Shown here: piece after piece, positions 1-6,404 of the stretch
How the letters are laid out: every line of letters begins with the position of its first letter
Position numbering within the stretch: the stretch's first letter is position 1
Origin: Leptofilum sp050292445
GTDB lineage: Bacteria > Chloroflexota > Anaerolineae > Promineifilales > Promineifilaceae
Length of the DNA: 30,573 bases
NCBI GenBank assembly: GCA_050292445.1
Contig: JBNKLQ010000041.1
Coordinates: 1 to 30,573, forward strand
Reading direction: 5' to 3'
Program-made: the position numbers and the translations under genes
Notes under the pieces: model-generated
What the model saw: only the letters and a program-made list of their open reading frames with translations
The model's database searches: none
Told to the model about the DNA's origin: nothing

Positions 1-2
1 TC

Positions 3-296
3 GCTTGGGCCAAAGAAGCCGAGCGGCGCGGTGCGGGCGAAATTTTGCTCACCAGCATGGATGGCGACGGCACGCAGGAAGGGTACGACATCGAACTCAC
101 CCGCGCCATTGCCGATGCCGTCAACATCCCCGTCATTGCCTCCGGCGGTGCAGGCACCCTGCAACACTTTGCCCAGGCGTTAACGGAAGGCAACGCCGAT
201 GCCGCTCTAGCCGCCTCGCTCTTTCACTACAAACAACTCACCATCGCTGAAGTAAAAGCGTATTTGGCAAAACAAGGAATTCCAGTTCGCCGATAA
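3..296 (+). CDS. hisF: Imidazole glycerol phosphate synthase subunit HisF, C-terminal part (5' end outside window)
   Basis: The reading frame is open from the window edge and ends at TAA 294-296. It encodes the C-terminal third of a TIM barrel, with AGEILLTSMDGDGT followed by GYD and then IPVIASGGAG. These are the HisF phosphate-binding strands, and the Asp in TSMDGDGT matches the second catalytic Asp of the family. HisF is the cyclase half of the HisFH enzyme: it uses ammonia from HisH to convert PRFAR into imidazole glycerol phosphate and AICAR in the cytosol. Later his genes (hisI, hisE) follow, so this is the distal end of a histidine operon. The stop is directly followed by the ATG of the next gene. 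Identity is very likely; the start cannot be seen. Confidence 0.95.
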   Translation, partial: AWAKEAERRGAGEILLTSMDGDGTQEGYDIELTRAIADAVNIPVIASGGAGTLQHFAQALTEGNADAALAASLFHYKQLTIAEVKAYLAKQGIPVRR

Positions 297-1256
297 ATGA
301 CAAACACAGTCTCATTCACTTACAAGAGTACAAAAACTAGCGCAGTCAGTGGTTTTCTGTTTCTCCTAGTAACAATCTTTACGGCGGGCTGCTTTTTGTC
401 GCTAATTGGTACGCTCATTGCAGCTATCTTGGCAGAAAAATTTTTCGCTCAAGAACTGCCTCAATATTCATTAGTATTTGTCTTTGTTGTCCTGACAATT
501 GGTTCTCTATTCTCTGGATATTGGAGAAGACTAAATACAATCTCGCTTGAAGATGATATTTTGAGTTGGCAATCAGGGCCAAAAAAGGCGCAATTTATCC
601 GACATGGTGAAATTAAGAGTGCCAAAATCTACAAAGGCAGCCTGATTATCAATGACAACATCAAAATTTTTCTAAGAAGCTTGCCTCAAAAAACACATAT
701 TGAATTTGTGTCAATTCTTCCCGCTTGGTTACCTGAAACTGCACTATCCAAAGAATGGAAAGCTTATTTGCACAGCAAGGAGCAATTAAAATATGAATGG
801 GAGAGAAAAGACACCTTTTCCATATCAGCCAGCACCAATGCAAAGAAAACCGTCTGGATACGAAAAATTAGTATCGTAGGCTTAATATTTTTGGTCTTGG
901 CAATTGGCACAGTAATAGCTTTTAATTTTCCTGAAAGCTTATCCTCCTCTCTAGTCTGGCTTCTGATCCCACTGGCTTTTCTTTTTCTATTTATTTGGCA
1001 AGTCACAAAATATAGAAGAATCCAGGTAGATGAAGTAGGGATTACGTACCAACAAGGCAAAAAAGAACTTTTTTTGCGTTGGGAGGATATTGAAGTAATA
1101 GCTTTTCAAATCAATTTAGAACAGCTTCTCATCTGGCAAGGGCCTCGCTATAAATCGTACTCTTACAAGCGAATCGAGACTGAAGACATGAATGAGGTAG
1201 CCAATACTATTTTTCAGCAGGCAATGATCAGAAACATACCAGTTACATGGGTTTAG
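297..1256 (+). CDS. Hypothetical membrane protein with two TM-pair plus PH-like units, inserted in the his operon
   Basis: A 319-residue protein of unknown function. Two hydrophobic segments (about 17-48 and 57-75) are followed by a hydrophilic stretch of short alternating strands. The pattern then repeats with TM segments at about 190-210 and 218-236 and a C-terminal soluble part containing DEVGITYQQG, ELFLRWEDIEVI and QLLIWQG. This second soluble part resembles bacterial PH-like (bPH) domains, and the first (SLEDDILSWQSG ... IKSAKIYKG) has a similar strand pattern, so the protein may be an internal duplication. The ATG abuts the hisF stop (TAAATG), suggesting translational coupling; there is no good Shine-Dalgarno sequence nearby. 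The gene is visibly richer in A and T than hisF and hisI and has no ACGGCCGT palindrome. That fits a recent arrival. Its function cannot be assigned. Confidence 0.8.
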   Translation: MTNTVSFTYKSTKTSAVSGFLFLLVTIFTAGCFLSLIGTLIAAILAEKFFAQELPQYSLVFVFVVLTIGSLFSGYWRRLNTISLEDDILSWQSGPKKAQFIRHGEIKSAKIYKGSLIINDNIKIFLRSLPQKTHIEFVSILPAWLPETALSKEWKAYLHSKEQLKYEWERKDTFSISASTNAKKTVWIRKISIVGLIFLVLAIGTVIAFNFPESLSSSLVWLLIPLAFLFLFIWQVTKYRRIQVDEVGITYQQGKKELFLRWEDIEVIAFQINLEQLLIWQGPRYKSYSYKRIETEDMNEVANTIFQQAMIRNIPVTWV

Positions 1257-1579
1257 ACATGCAAAATTTGAAATTTGATGAGAAGGGCTTGATTACGGCC
1301 GTTCTCCAACACCACACCACGCGCGAAATCCTCATGGTCGCCTGGATGAACGCCAAGGCGCTGGAACTGACGCTGGAAACTGGTGAAGCCCACTTTTGGA
1401 GCCGCAGCCGTCAGGAACTGTGGCACAAAGGCGGCACCTCCGGCAACGTGCAGCGCGTCCGCGACATCCGCGTGGACTGCGATGGCGACACCCTGCTGCT
1501 GCAAGTAGACCCGGCCGGGCCGGCCTGCCACACAGGAGAAATAAGCTGCTTTTTTGGGAGATTGGAGACCGGAGACTAG
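1247..1579 (+). CDS. hisI: Phosphoribosyl-AMP cyclohydrolase
   Basis: HisI opens the adenine ring of phosphoribosyl-AMP, the third step of histidine synthesis. The 110-residue product has the family's order of motifs: GLITAVLQ, ILMVAWMN, FWSRSRQELWHKGGTSGN, then the metal site VDCDGDTLLLQV...ACHTGEISCFF. Cys78, Cys94 and Cys101 have the 16/7 spacing of the zinc cysteines in this family. The start at 1247 overlaps the upstream gene by 10 nt; an equally plausible ATG at 1259 lies just after that gene's stop. Neither has a ribosome binding site, so coupled translation is likely. It is monofunctional, with hisE encoded separately at 1892. The last residues, GRLETGD, are encoded by a 7-bp tandem repeat that begins at 1558, so the native C-terminus seems to have been replaced. 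Confidence 0.95.
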   Translation: MGLDMQNLKFDEKGLITAVLQHHTTREILMVAWMNAKALELTLETGEAHFWSRSRQELWHKGGTSGNVQRVRDIRVDCDGDTLLLQVDPAGPACHTGEISCFFGRLETGD

Positions 1580-1620
1580 AGATTTTTCTCTGCGTCTCCT
1601 CTGCGCATCTCTGTGTTGCG
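1558..1620. repeat. Two adjacent short tandem repeats overlapping the end of hisI
   Basis: Positions 1558-1585 hold four 7-bp units: GAGATTG, GAGACCG, GAGACTA and GAGATTT. Positions 1588-1620 hold three 10-12-bp units that begin with CTCTG (CTCTGCGTCTC, CTCTGCGCAT, CTCTGTGTTGCG). The first array supplies the hisI stop codon and its last codons. Arrays of these two styles are intergenic low-complexity elements rather than coding sequence. Here they mark the junction between hisI and the gene remnant at 1630. Confidence 0.75.
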
Positions 1621-1629
1621 CTTTTTATT

Positions 1630-1860
1630 ATGTTTGACCCGATACGCATCCCAAGTTATAAAGGCAGCGATAAGGAAAACGGCCGTTCCGCCATTCTGCA
1701 TCATCTTAAACAACATGTGAACTTGCTGCCAAATTCCCAACTGTTCTTGAAAAATGATGACGCGCTGGATGCCACGCTCTGCGTTTTGGTCGGCGCAGAT
1801 TTTTTGCGCGGCCTGGCAGACCCACCAACAAACTTGAAGCAGACCCAGAAAGAAGGTTAA
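1630..1860 (+). pseudogene. Remnant of a DUF429-family (predicted RNase H-fold nuclease) gene, C-terminal part only
   Basis: The frame from ATG 1630 to TAA 1860 encodes 76 residues. They contain IPSYKGSDKENGRSAILHH and, near the end, NDDALDATLCVLVGADFLRG. This matches the C-terminal pattern of DUF429 proteins: a GYKG-type motif, an R-x-A-I/L-L helix, then a D-ALDAxxCA helix with the conserved Asp. Full-length members have roughly 200-250 residues, so about two thirds is missing. The same frame continues upstream only as an out-of-frame reading of hisI. The tandem repeats at 1558-1620 lie directly before it. It also carries an ACGGCCGT palindrome at 1679, so it has probably been resident in this genome for some time. 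It could still be expressed as a short protein, but a decayed copy is more likely. Confidence 0.5.
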
Positions 1861-1891
1861 ATATAGGTCCGCACAAAAAGAGAGCAAGCAA

Positions 1892-2173
1892 ATGAATAAT
1901 TTTATTGACGAACTATTTGCCACCCTGCAAGAACGAAAAAATAATCCTACGCCCAATAGCTACACCGCCAGCCTGCTCACCGCTGGTGAAGACGAGATCG
2001 TCAAAAAGATTGGTGAGGAAGCGGTAGAGGTGATTTTAGCCGCCAAAGGGCAGGGCAATCAGCGTATAGTGGAAGAATCAGCCGATCTTGTCTATCATTT
2101 ACTGGTGCTGCTAGTTTCTCGCGATCTGAGCTGGGATGATATTCGGGCAGAACTCCAGCAGCGGCACCAGTAA
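1892..2173 (+). CDS. hisE: Phosphoribosyl-ATP pyrophosphohydrolase
   Basis: HisE hydrolyses phosphoribosyl-ATP to phosphoribosyl-AMP and pyrophosphate, the second step of histidine synthesis, supplying the substrate of HisI. The 93-residue protein is of normal size for this all-alpha MazG-like family. It has the expected motifs: SYTASLL, then KKIGEEAVEVILAAK with the metal-binding Glu pair, and EESADLVYHLLVLL with the conserved E-x-A-D-L. It is separated from hisI by about 310 bp holding repeats and a gene remnant, whereas hisI and hisE are usually adjacent or fused. The upstream purine stretch AAAAAGAGAGC is a modest ribosome binding site for ATG 1892. Confidence 0.95.
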   Translation: MNNFIDELFATLQERKNNPTPNSYTASLLTAGEDEIVKKIGEEAVEVILAAKGQGNQRIVEESADLVYHLLVLLVSRDLSWDDIRAELQQRHQ

Positions 2174-2195
2174 ATTATAAAGAAGGAAGTAAGCT

Positions 2196-3197
2196 TTGAG
2201 CGAAGTAAGCACAAACTGGCAGCGGGTGATAGACCTCACGGAAGGGCAAGCCATGGTCGTCACCGATCTGCACGGCGATTGGGATGCGTACCAACGGTAT
2301 CGCGACACTTTTTTTCAACTGCGCGCCTTGGGCCAGGCAGACATCCTCATCTTCGATGGGGATATGATTCATGCCAGCGCCCCTGTGGCACAAGACAAAT
2401 CAATTGAGATTGTCCAAGATATCATTGAGTTAAAAAAAGAGTTGGGAGACAACCTGATCTACGTGCTGGGCAATCATGAACTGCCACACATCTACAGCAT
2501 CACCTTGCAAAAAGGGGATGAGCTATTTACACCCCGCTTTGAATTTGCTATGGGCGATCATCGAGAAAAGATTACCTCTTTTTTCGACTGCCTGCCGTTT
2601 TATGTACGCACTCCTGGCGGGGTGTCCATTTGCCATGCTGGGGCCAGCACAGCTTTAGGGGAAACCAACGGCATTGAGCGGCTGTTTAACTTTTCTCACC
2701 AAGATATTTTAACGCGGACCCGGGCACAAATTACGCAGGAGGAACGGCCGTCTCTCGTCCGAGCCATGCGCAAAATGCACGGCCGTACCTACAACGAGAT
2801 GGCCCGCAAATGGTTTGCCGTCTCCGGCCTGGATGATCCCCGCTACGATGACTTTCTCGTGGGCACCCTGGCCACCTCTGACCCAGACTTTGAACTACTC
2901 TGGCCCGCCATGTTCTCCCGCAACGAGAAAGAGTATGGCGACAATAGCTACAAGGTGTTGCTTACCACCATGCTGCAAGCGCTCTCCCATAATTTTGAGC
3001 GGCAGTCTGTATTGGTGACCGGGCATATCGATTGCCAGGGCGGGCACAAGGTGGTCAACCGGCAGCAGCTGCGCCTGGCCAGCGCCAAACATGCCTTACC
3101 ACGTGAAGCCGGCCTTTATTTGCTGTTCAACGTTCGGGAGCGGTTTGAAACGGCCGCAGATCTGGTCCCCAATTTACGCTCAGTATTTCGCAGCTAG
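2196..3197 (+). CDS. Calcineurin-like metallophosphoesterase
   Basis: A 333-residue cytosolic protein with the binuclear-metal phosphoesterase signature. It has DLHGDWDAY (D-x-H), then IFDGDMIH (GD), YVLGNHELPHI (GNHE), SICHAGAS and finally VTGHIDCQGG (GH-x-D/H). This order and spacing resemble PPP-type serine/threonine phosphatases and Ap4A hydrolases more than nucleases. The start is TTG 2196, preceded by AGAAGGAAG, a good ribosome binding site; no ATG occurs before the first metal motif except Met20. It begins 22 nt after hisE and ends 4 nt from the stop of the convergent Ser/Thr kinase gene. A phosphatase next to a kinase could reflect opposing roles, but the genes are on opposite strands and the substrate is unknown. 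Confidence 0.88.
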   Translation: MSEVSTNWQRVIDLTEGQAMVVTDLHGDWDAYQRYRDTFFQLRALGQADILIFDGDMIHASAPVAQDKSIEIVQDIIELKKELGDNLIYVLGNHELPHIYSITLQKGDELFTPRFEFAMGDHREKITSFFDCLPFYVRTPGGVSICHAGASTALGETNGIERLFNFSHQDILTRTRAQITQEERPSLVRAMRKMHGRTYNEMARKWFAVSGLDDPRYDDFLVGTLATSDPDFELLWPAMFSRNEKEYGDNSYKVLLTTMLQALSHNFERQSVLVTGHIDCQGGHKVVNRQQLRLASAKHALPREAGLYLLFNVRERFETAADLVPNLRSVFRS

Positions 3198-3201
3198 CCG
3201 C

Positions 3202-5862
3202 TTAGGATTCCAGTAAATTTTGGAAAAATCCAGTCGATTTGCCTTTGTTTTGCTGAATGCGGCTGAGAAGGGTTTCCGCCCGTTCGGCCATACTGGTGTC
3301 AGCGAGACGGCCGTACAGCCGCTGCGCCAACTGCGCATGTGGTTTCGCTTTATCCCAGCTTCTCTGCTTACACAAGACAATCGCCAAACGATAGCTTACC
3401 TCAGCGACCGCTCGGCTGCTGCGCGATTTCTTGGCCACTTCTAACCCCCGCTCCAGCTCACGCAAAGCCGGCCGCTTTTTCCCCATTTCCTGATAGCTCA
3501 TCCCCATACCACTAAGAACGTTGGCCTCTTGCAGCGTCAATTCATTCGCCTGAACCAGTTCCAAGGCCTCTTTGTAATGTTCCATTGCCTGTGTTTGGTC
3601 ATTGATGAGACGATATAAGTCCCCTAGCTCTGTTAAGATTTCCGCTTCACCAGCTTGATCCTTTACGGAACGGGCCAAAGACAGGGCAGTTTCAAATGCC
3701 TCCAATGCCGGGCGTACCTGGTTCAGCTTGCGGAATAACAGACCCAATTCGCGCCAGTGCCAACTTTGTGCTGCCACATCTCCCAGCGCCTGGACCATCG
3801 TCAAACTTTGTTCCAGGTAAGTGATTGCTCGGCTAAAATCCCCCCACAATTCATACGCCTTGGCCAACTTGGTTAGCATGGCCTGCTCAATCTGACGATT
3901 ATTTCGCTCACGACTTAAGAGCAAGGCGCGCTTGTACATCCGGCCGGATTCGGTGTAGTTGCCCTGCGCATCAAACGCTGTTCCCAATTTCGTAAATGCG
4001 GCCAATTCTTGCACCTGATCGGTAATTTCTTGGGCAGCAACCAGGCCGCTTTCATAATGAGCCAACGCATCATCAATTTCCTTCTTGATCAGATGAAGAT
4101 CACCCAAACGCAGTAGGTTCCTGATGGTTTTACGCCGATCATTGCTTTCCTGGGAAATAGTCAGGGCATAATTGTAATATTCAATTGCCCGGTCAGTAAA
4201 ACCAGACGCTTGATACAATTCACCCAGATTGCCTAATACCTCCCCTTCGCCCACGCGATCCCCAATTTGGCGAGCAATCGTCAGAGTTTGTTTAAACAAT
4301 TGGGCCGCTTCTTTATACTCGCCAGAATCCAGATAAACCTTGCCCATGCTGTTCAAAATGCGCTCCACACGGGTGCGGTCACCAATGTCGCGGGCAATGG
4401 CCAATGATTGTTTGTAATAATCTTCAGCGCGGATTGGATCGCCCAACTCGCGGTAGGTCTCGCCCAAATTGTGCAGTGCTTCCGCTTCCTTATACCGGTT
4501 GGCCAAACGCTGAAAAATTTGTAATTCTTTTTCATGAAAACGCACAGCGCGCTCCGGCTCACCCTTTTGCCGATAAACCAGACCCAGGTTGCCCTGCGAA
4601 CGGCCTTCTTCTGCCCGATTGCTCAGTTCGCGAGCAATCGCCAAATGTTCTTCATGGAACTCAATAGCACGCTCGATGTAGCCTAAAGCTGCATAGGCCA
4701 ACCCCAAATTTCCCAGCCCCTTGCCTTCCAACTCGCGGATGTTTTCCGCACGAGCCACGTTCACCGCTTGCTCAAAATACATCACGGCTACGTCTAATTT
4801 GCCAATGTCCAGGTAGGAAAGGCCCATCGTGTTATAGGAATTGCCGGCCGCGCGGCGTTCGTCGGGCGTCTCCTCAGCGCCGTCCCACTCTGGCGGGGAG
4901 AGCTTGCCGGTAACTCTGGTATAAACAGCGGCGAGCGTCTTCTCGGTTTCGGCCCAGTCACGGTAACGCTGCTCTTTAGGAATGGCAAGGGCGCGCTCAA
5001 TAAATTGGCGCAGCGCCAGGGGCAGTTCAGTATCGAGAGGTTTGATACGGCCGTCTACATGCACCTCCCGTAACGCTTCCCGCGTCTCACCTTCAGCGGC
5101 AAAACGCCCTGTCACCATTTCATACATAATGCAACCTAACGCATAAATATCCGCCCGAGCATCCAGACCCTTGTGGGCCCATTGCTCTGGGGCCATGTAC
5201 AGTGGCGTACCCGCCACGCCCTGCGTTAGCTGGGTGCGGCCAATATTTTCCCGACTGTTCTCCAGCGAACCAACGGTTGAGCCGGGACTATGGCCTGATA
5301 ACGTGCTGGCCAGCCCAAAATCGGTCACCCGGGCAGAGCCGTCATGGCCGATGAGAATATTTTCTGGTTTAAGATCGCGATGTACCAAGCCGGGGATTTT
5401 TTGGGTGGCAAAGCGCATACCGCGCGCGACGTGCAAAGCAAACAAGACGGCCTGTTCCAGCGGCAAAGGCTGCCCCTTTAGCCAGGAACGCAGCGACGGT
5501 GATTTTTTACCCTGTGGCTGAACAATCCATTCCAACACCAGATACACTTCACTGCCATCTCCAACTCGCTCTACCCGGTACGCTTGCACCACGTTGGGAT
5601 GACGGCCGATTTCCACCCACATCGTCCCTTCACGTAAAAATAAGTCACGAGCGGCACGGTGCGACAAGAATTCTGGTTTGAATGTTTTGAGGGCAACAAG
5701 CTCAGAGGTGAAATGATCACGACAAAGAAAAACAATCCCCATGCCGCCTTCCAACGTATTCACAACTTCGTATCGTTCTGCAATGTATCGTTTAGCCGAC
5801 TTGCGATCAGAAGTTGGGGGGGGCAGCTCTTCAAGTGGAGACCGGGTTGCAGTTTCAGTCAT
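3202..5862 (-). CDS. Serine/threonine protein kinase with a long tetratricopeptide (TPR) tail
   Basis: An 886-residue soluble kinase. The N-terminal Hanks-type domain spans about 30-310: a glycine loop LEGGMGIVF (37-45), VALK with Lys59, HRDLKPEN (161-168, catalytic Asp163), DFG (181-183) and MAPE (223-226). The first glycine of the usual G-x-G-x-x-G loop is Leu37, but the other key residues are intact, so activity is likely. Residues about 340-860 are roughly a dozen TPR units of the NxGxxYxxxGxxxxAxxxxxxALxIA type. These form a scaffold for partner proteins. No transmembrane segment or extracellular sensor domain is visible, unlike PknB. Six-plus copies of phrases such as ALTIARQIGDR show recent repeat expansion. 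No Shine-Dalgarno precedes ATG 5862. The substrate and the signal are unknown. Confidence 0.92.
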   Translation of the reverse strand: MTETATRSPLEELPPPTSDRKSAKRYIAERYEVVNTLEGGMGIVFLCRDHFTSELVALKTFKPEFLSHRAARDLFLREGTMWVEIGRHPNVVQAYRVERVGDGSEVYLVLEWIVQPQGKKSPSLRSWLKGQPLPLEQAVLFALHVARGMRFATQKIPGLVHRDLKPENILIGHDGSARVTDFGLASTLSGHSPGSTVGSLENSRENIGRTQLTQGVAGTPLYMAPEQWAHKGLDARADIYALGCIMYEMVTGRFAAEGETREALREVHVDGRIKPLDTELPLALRQFIERALAIPKEQRYRDWAETEKTLAAVYTRVTGKLSPPEWDGAEETPDERRAAGNSYNTMGLSYLDIGKLDVAVMYFEQAVNVARAENIRELEGKGLGNLGLAYAALGYIERAIEFHEEHLAIARELSNRAEEGRSQGNLGLVYRQKGEPERAVRFHEKELQIFQRLANRYKEAEALHNLGETYRELGDPIRAEDYYKQSLAIARDIGDRTRVERILNSMGKVYLDSGEYKEAAQLFKQTLTIARQIGDRVGEGEVLGNLGELYQASGFTDRAIEYYNYALTISQESNDRRKTIRNLLRLGDLHLIKKEIDDALAHYESGLVAAQEITDQVQELAAFTKLGTAFDAQGNYTESGRMYKRALLLSRERNNRQIEQAMLTKLAKAYELWGDFSRAITYLEQSLTMVQALGDVAAQSWHWRELGLLFRKLNQVRPALEAFETALSLARSVKDQAGEAEILTELGDLYRLINDQTQAMEHYKEALELVQANELTLQEANVLSGMGMSYQEMGKKRPALRELERGLEVAKKSRSSRAVAEVSYRLAIVLCKQRSWDKAKPHAQLAQRLYGRLADTSMAERAETLLSRIQQNKGKSTGFFQNLLES

Positions 5863-6137
5863 GAGACGGTTTTTTGGCTAAGTCGTTTGGTTGTGTAAAA
5901 GCAGGCGTATCTTATTTCAAAGAACTTTTGCGCTTTCACTTACATGAATACGGCCGTTTCAAAATAATAAGCAGGCCAAGTATAACATTGAGTATAAGCA
6001 TTTGTCATTGTTACAAAATAGTACCCAAAATGAGTATCTCTTAGACTATTTCGCTTTTTTGGGTCAAAATAGGATACAATCCAGCCCACATTGCCGCAAA
6101 ACTGGAAGAGAATGCGTCAAATTGGAAGAAGAGCCAT
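5863..6137. other. Divergent intergenic region between the kinase and a small membrane-protein gene
   Basis: This stretch must carry the promoters of both flanking genes. It contains one ACGGCCGT palindrome at 5950-5957, one of only two copies in the window outside genes or gene remnants. It also has an 8-bp inverted repeat, ACCCAAAA (6023-6030) and TTTTGGGT (6057-6064). A TACAAT hexamer after AGGA near 6073 could be a -10 element for the small gene, but no convincing -35 is seen. An overlapping ORF from 6002 is out of frame with the likely gene and lacks a ribosome binding site. Confidence 0.4.
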
Positions 6138-6323
6138 ATGCAAACCATTATCATTATTTGGCTGATATTGGGGCTCCTCGCCTCAATATTGGTGGTTGCA
6201 GCCCTCATGCTATCCTCCCGACTAAGCCAGGAAGAAGGCTTAACTGAAAGTTACGACGATTGGGAAGAAAAAGAAGCTGAGGTTGCACACGAGATGTACC
6301 CACGACAAGCTGAACAACAGTAG
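6138..6323 (+). CDS. Small single-pass membrane protein, unknown function
   Basis: A 61-residue protein. Residues about 3-25 (IIIIWLILGLLASILVVAAL) form one strong transmembrane helix. The tail is acidic and polar (LTESYDDWEEKEAEVAHEM) and is probably cytoplasmic or exposed to the periplasm. The ribosome binding site GGAAGAAGAG lies 7-8 nt before ATG 6138, which supports a real gene. It is followed after about 80 nt by the DUF2723 gene, which appears to have its own promoter. No family is recognised. The arrangement (short helix, acidic tail) is seen in many accessory subunits and regulators of membrane complexes, but nothing in the sequence says which. Confidence 0.6.
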   Translation: MQTIIIIWLILGLLASILVVAALMLSSRLSQEEGLTESYDDWEEKEAEVAHEMYPRQAEQQ

Positions 6324-6366
6324 GTCAGCAACCATATTCCCATAATTCAACACTCCTAGGCCTGGC

Positions 6367-6397
6367 TTGGTGACGGTTGCTGCATCCACGCTATAAT
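6367..6397 (+). promoter_or_regulatory. Sigma-70-type promoter giving a leaderless mRNA for the DUF2723 gene
   Basis: A perfect -10 box TATAAT lies at 6392-6397, with a TTGGTG -35-like box at 6367-6372 (19-nt spacer). The ATG at 6405 is only 7 nt beyond the -10 box, so transcription should start at or one base before the start codon. No Shine-Dalgarno sequence is present. This also supports 6405 as the true start. Confidence 0.6.
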
Positions 6398-6404
6398 CCC
6401 CTTC

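Noticed and set aside
1396..1860. A 154-residue gene covering the end of hisI and beyond
   Set aside because: Its first part is an out-of-frame reading of hisI. Only the part from 1630 resembles a protein family, so it is reported as a remnant.
6002..6247. An 81-residue ORF upstream of the small membrane gene
   Set aside because: It overlaps the better-supported ORF at 6138 in another frame, lacks a ribosome binding site and has no recognisable pattern.
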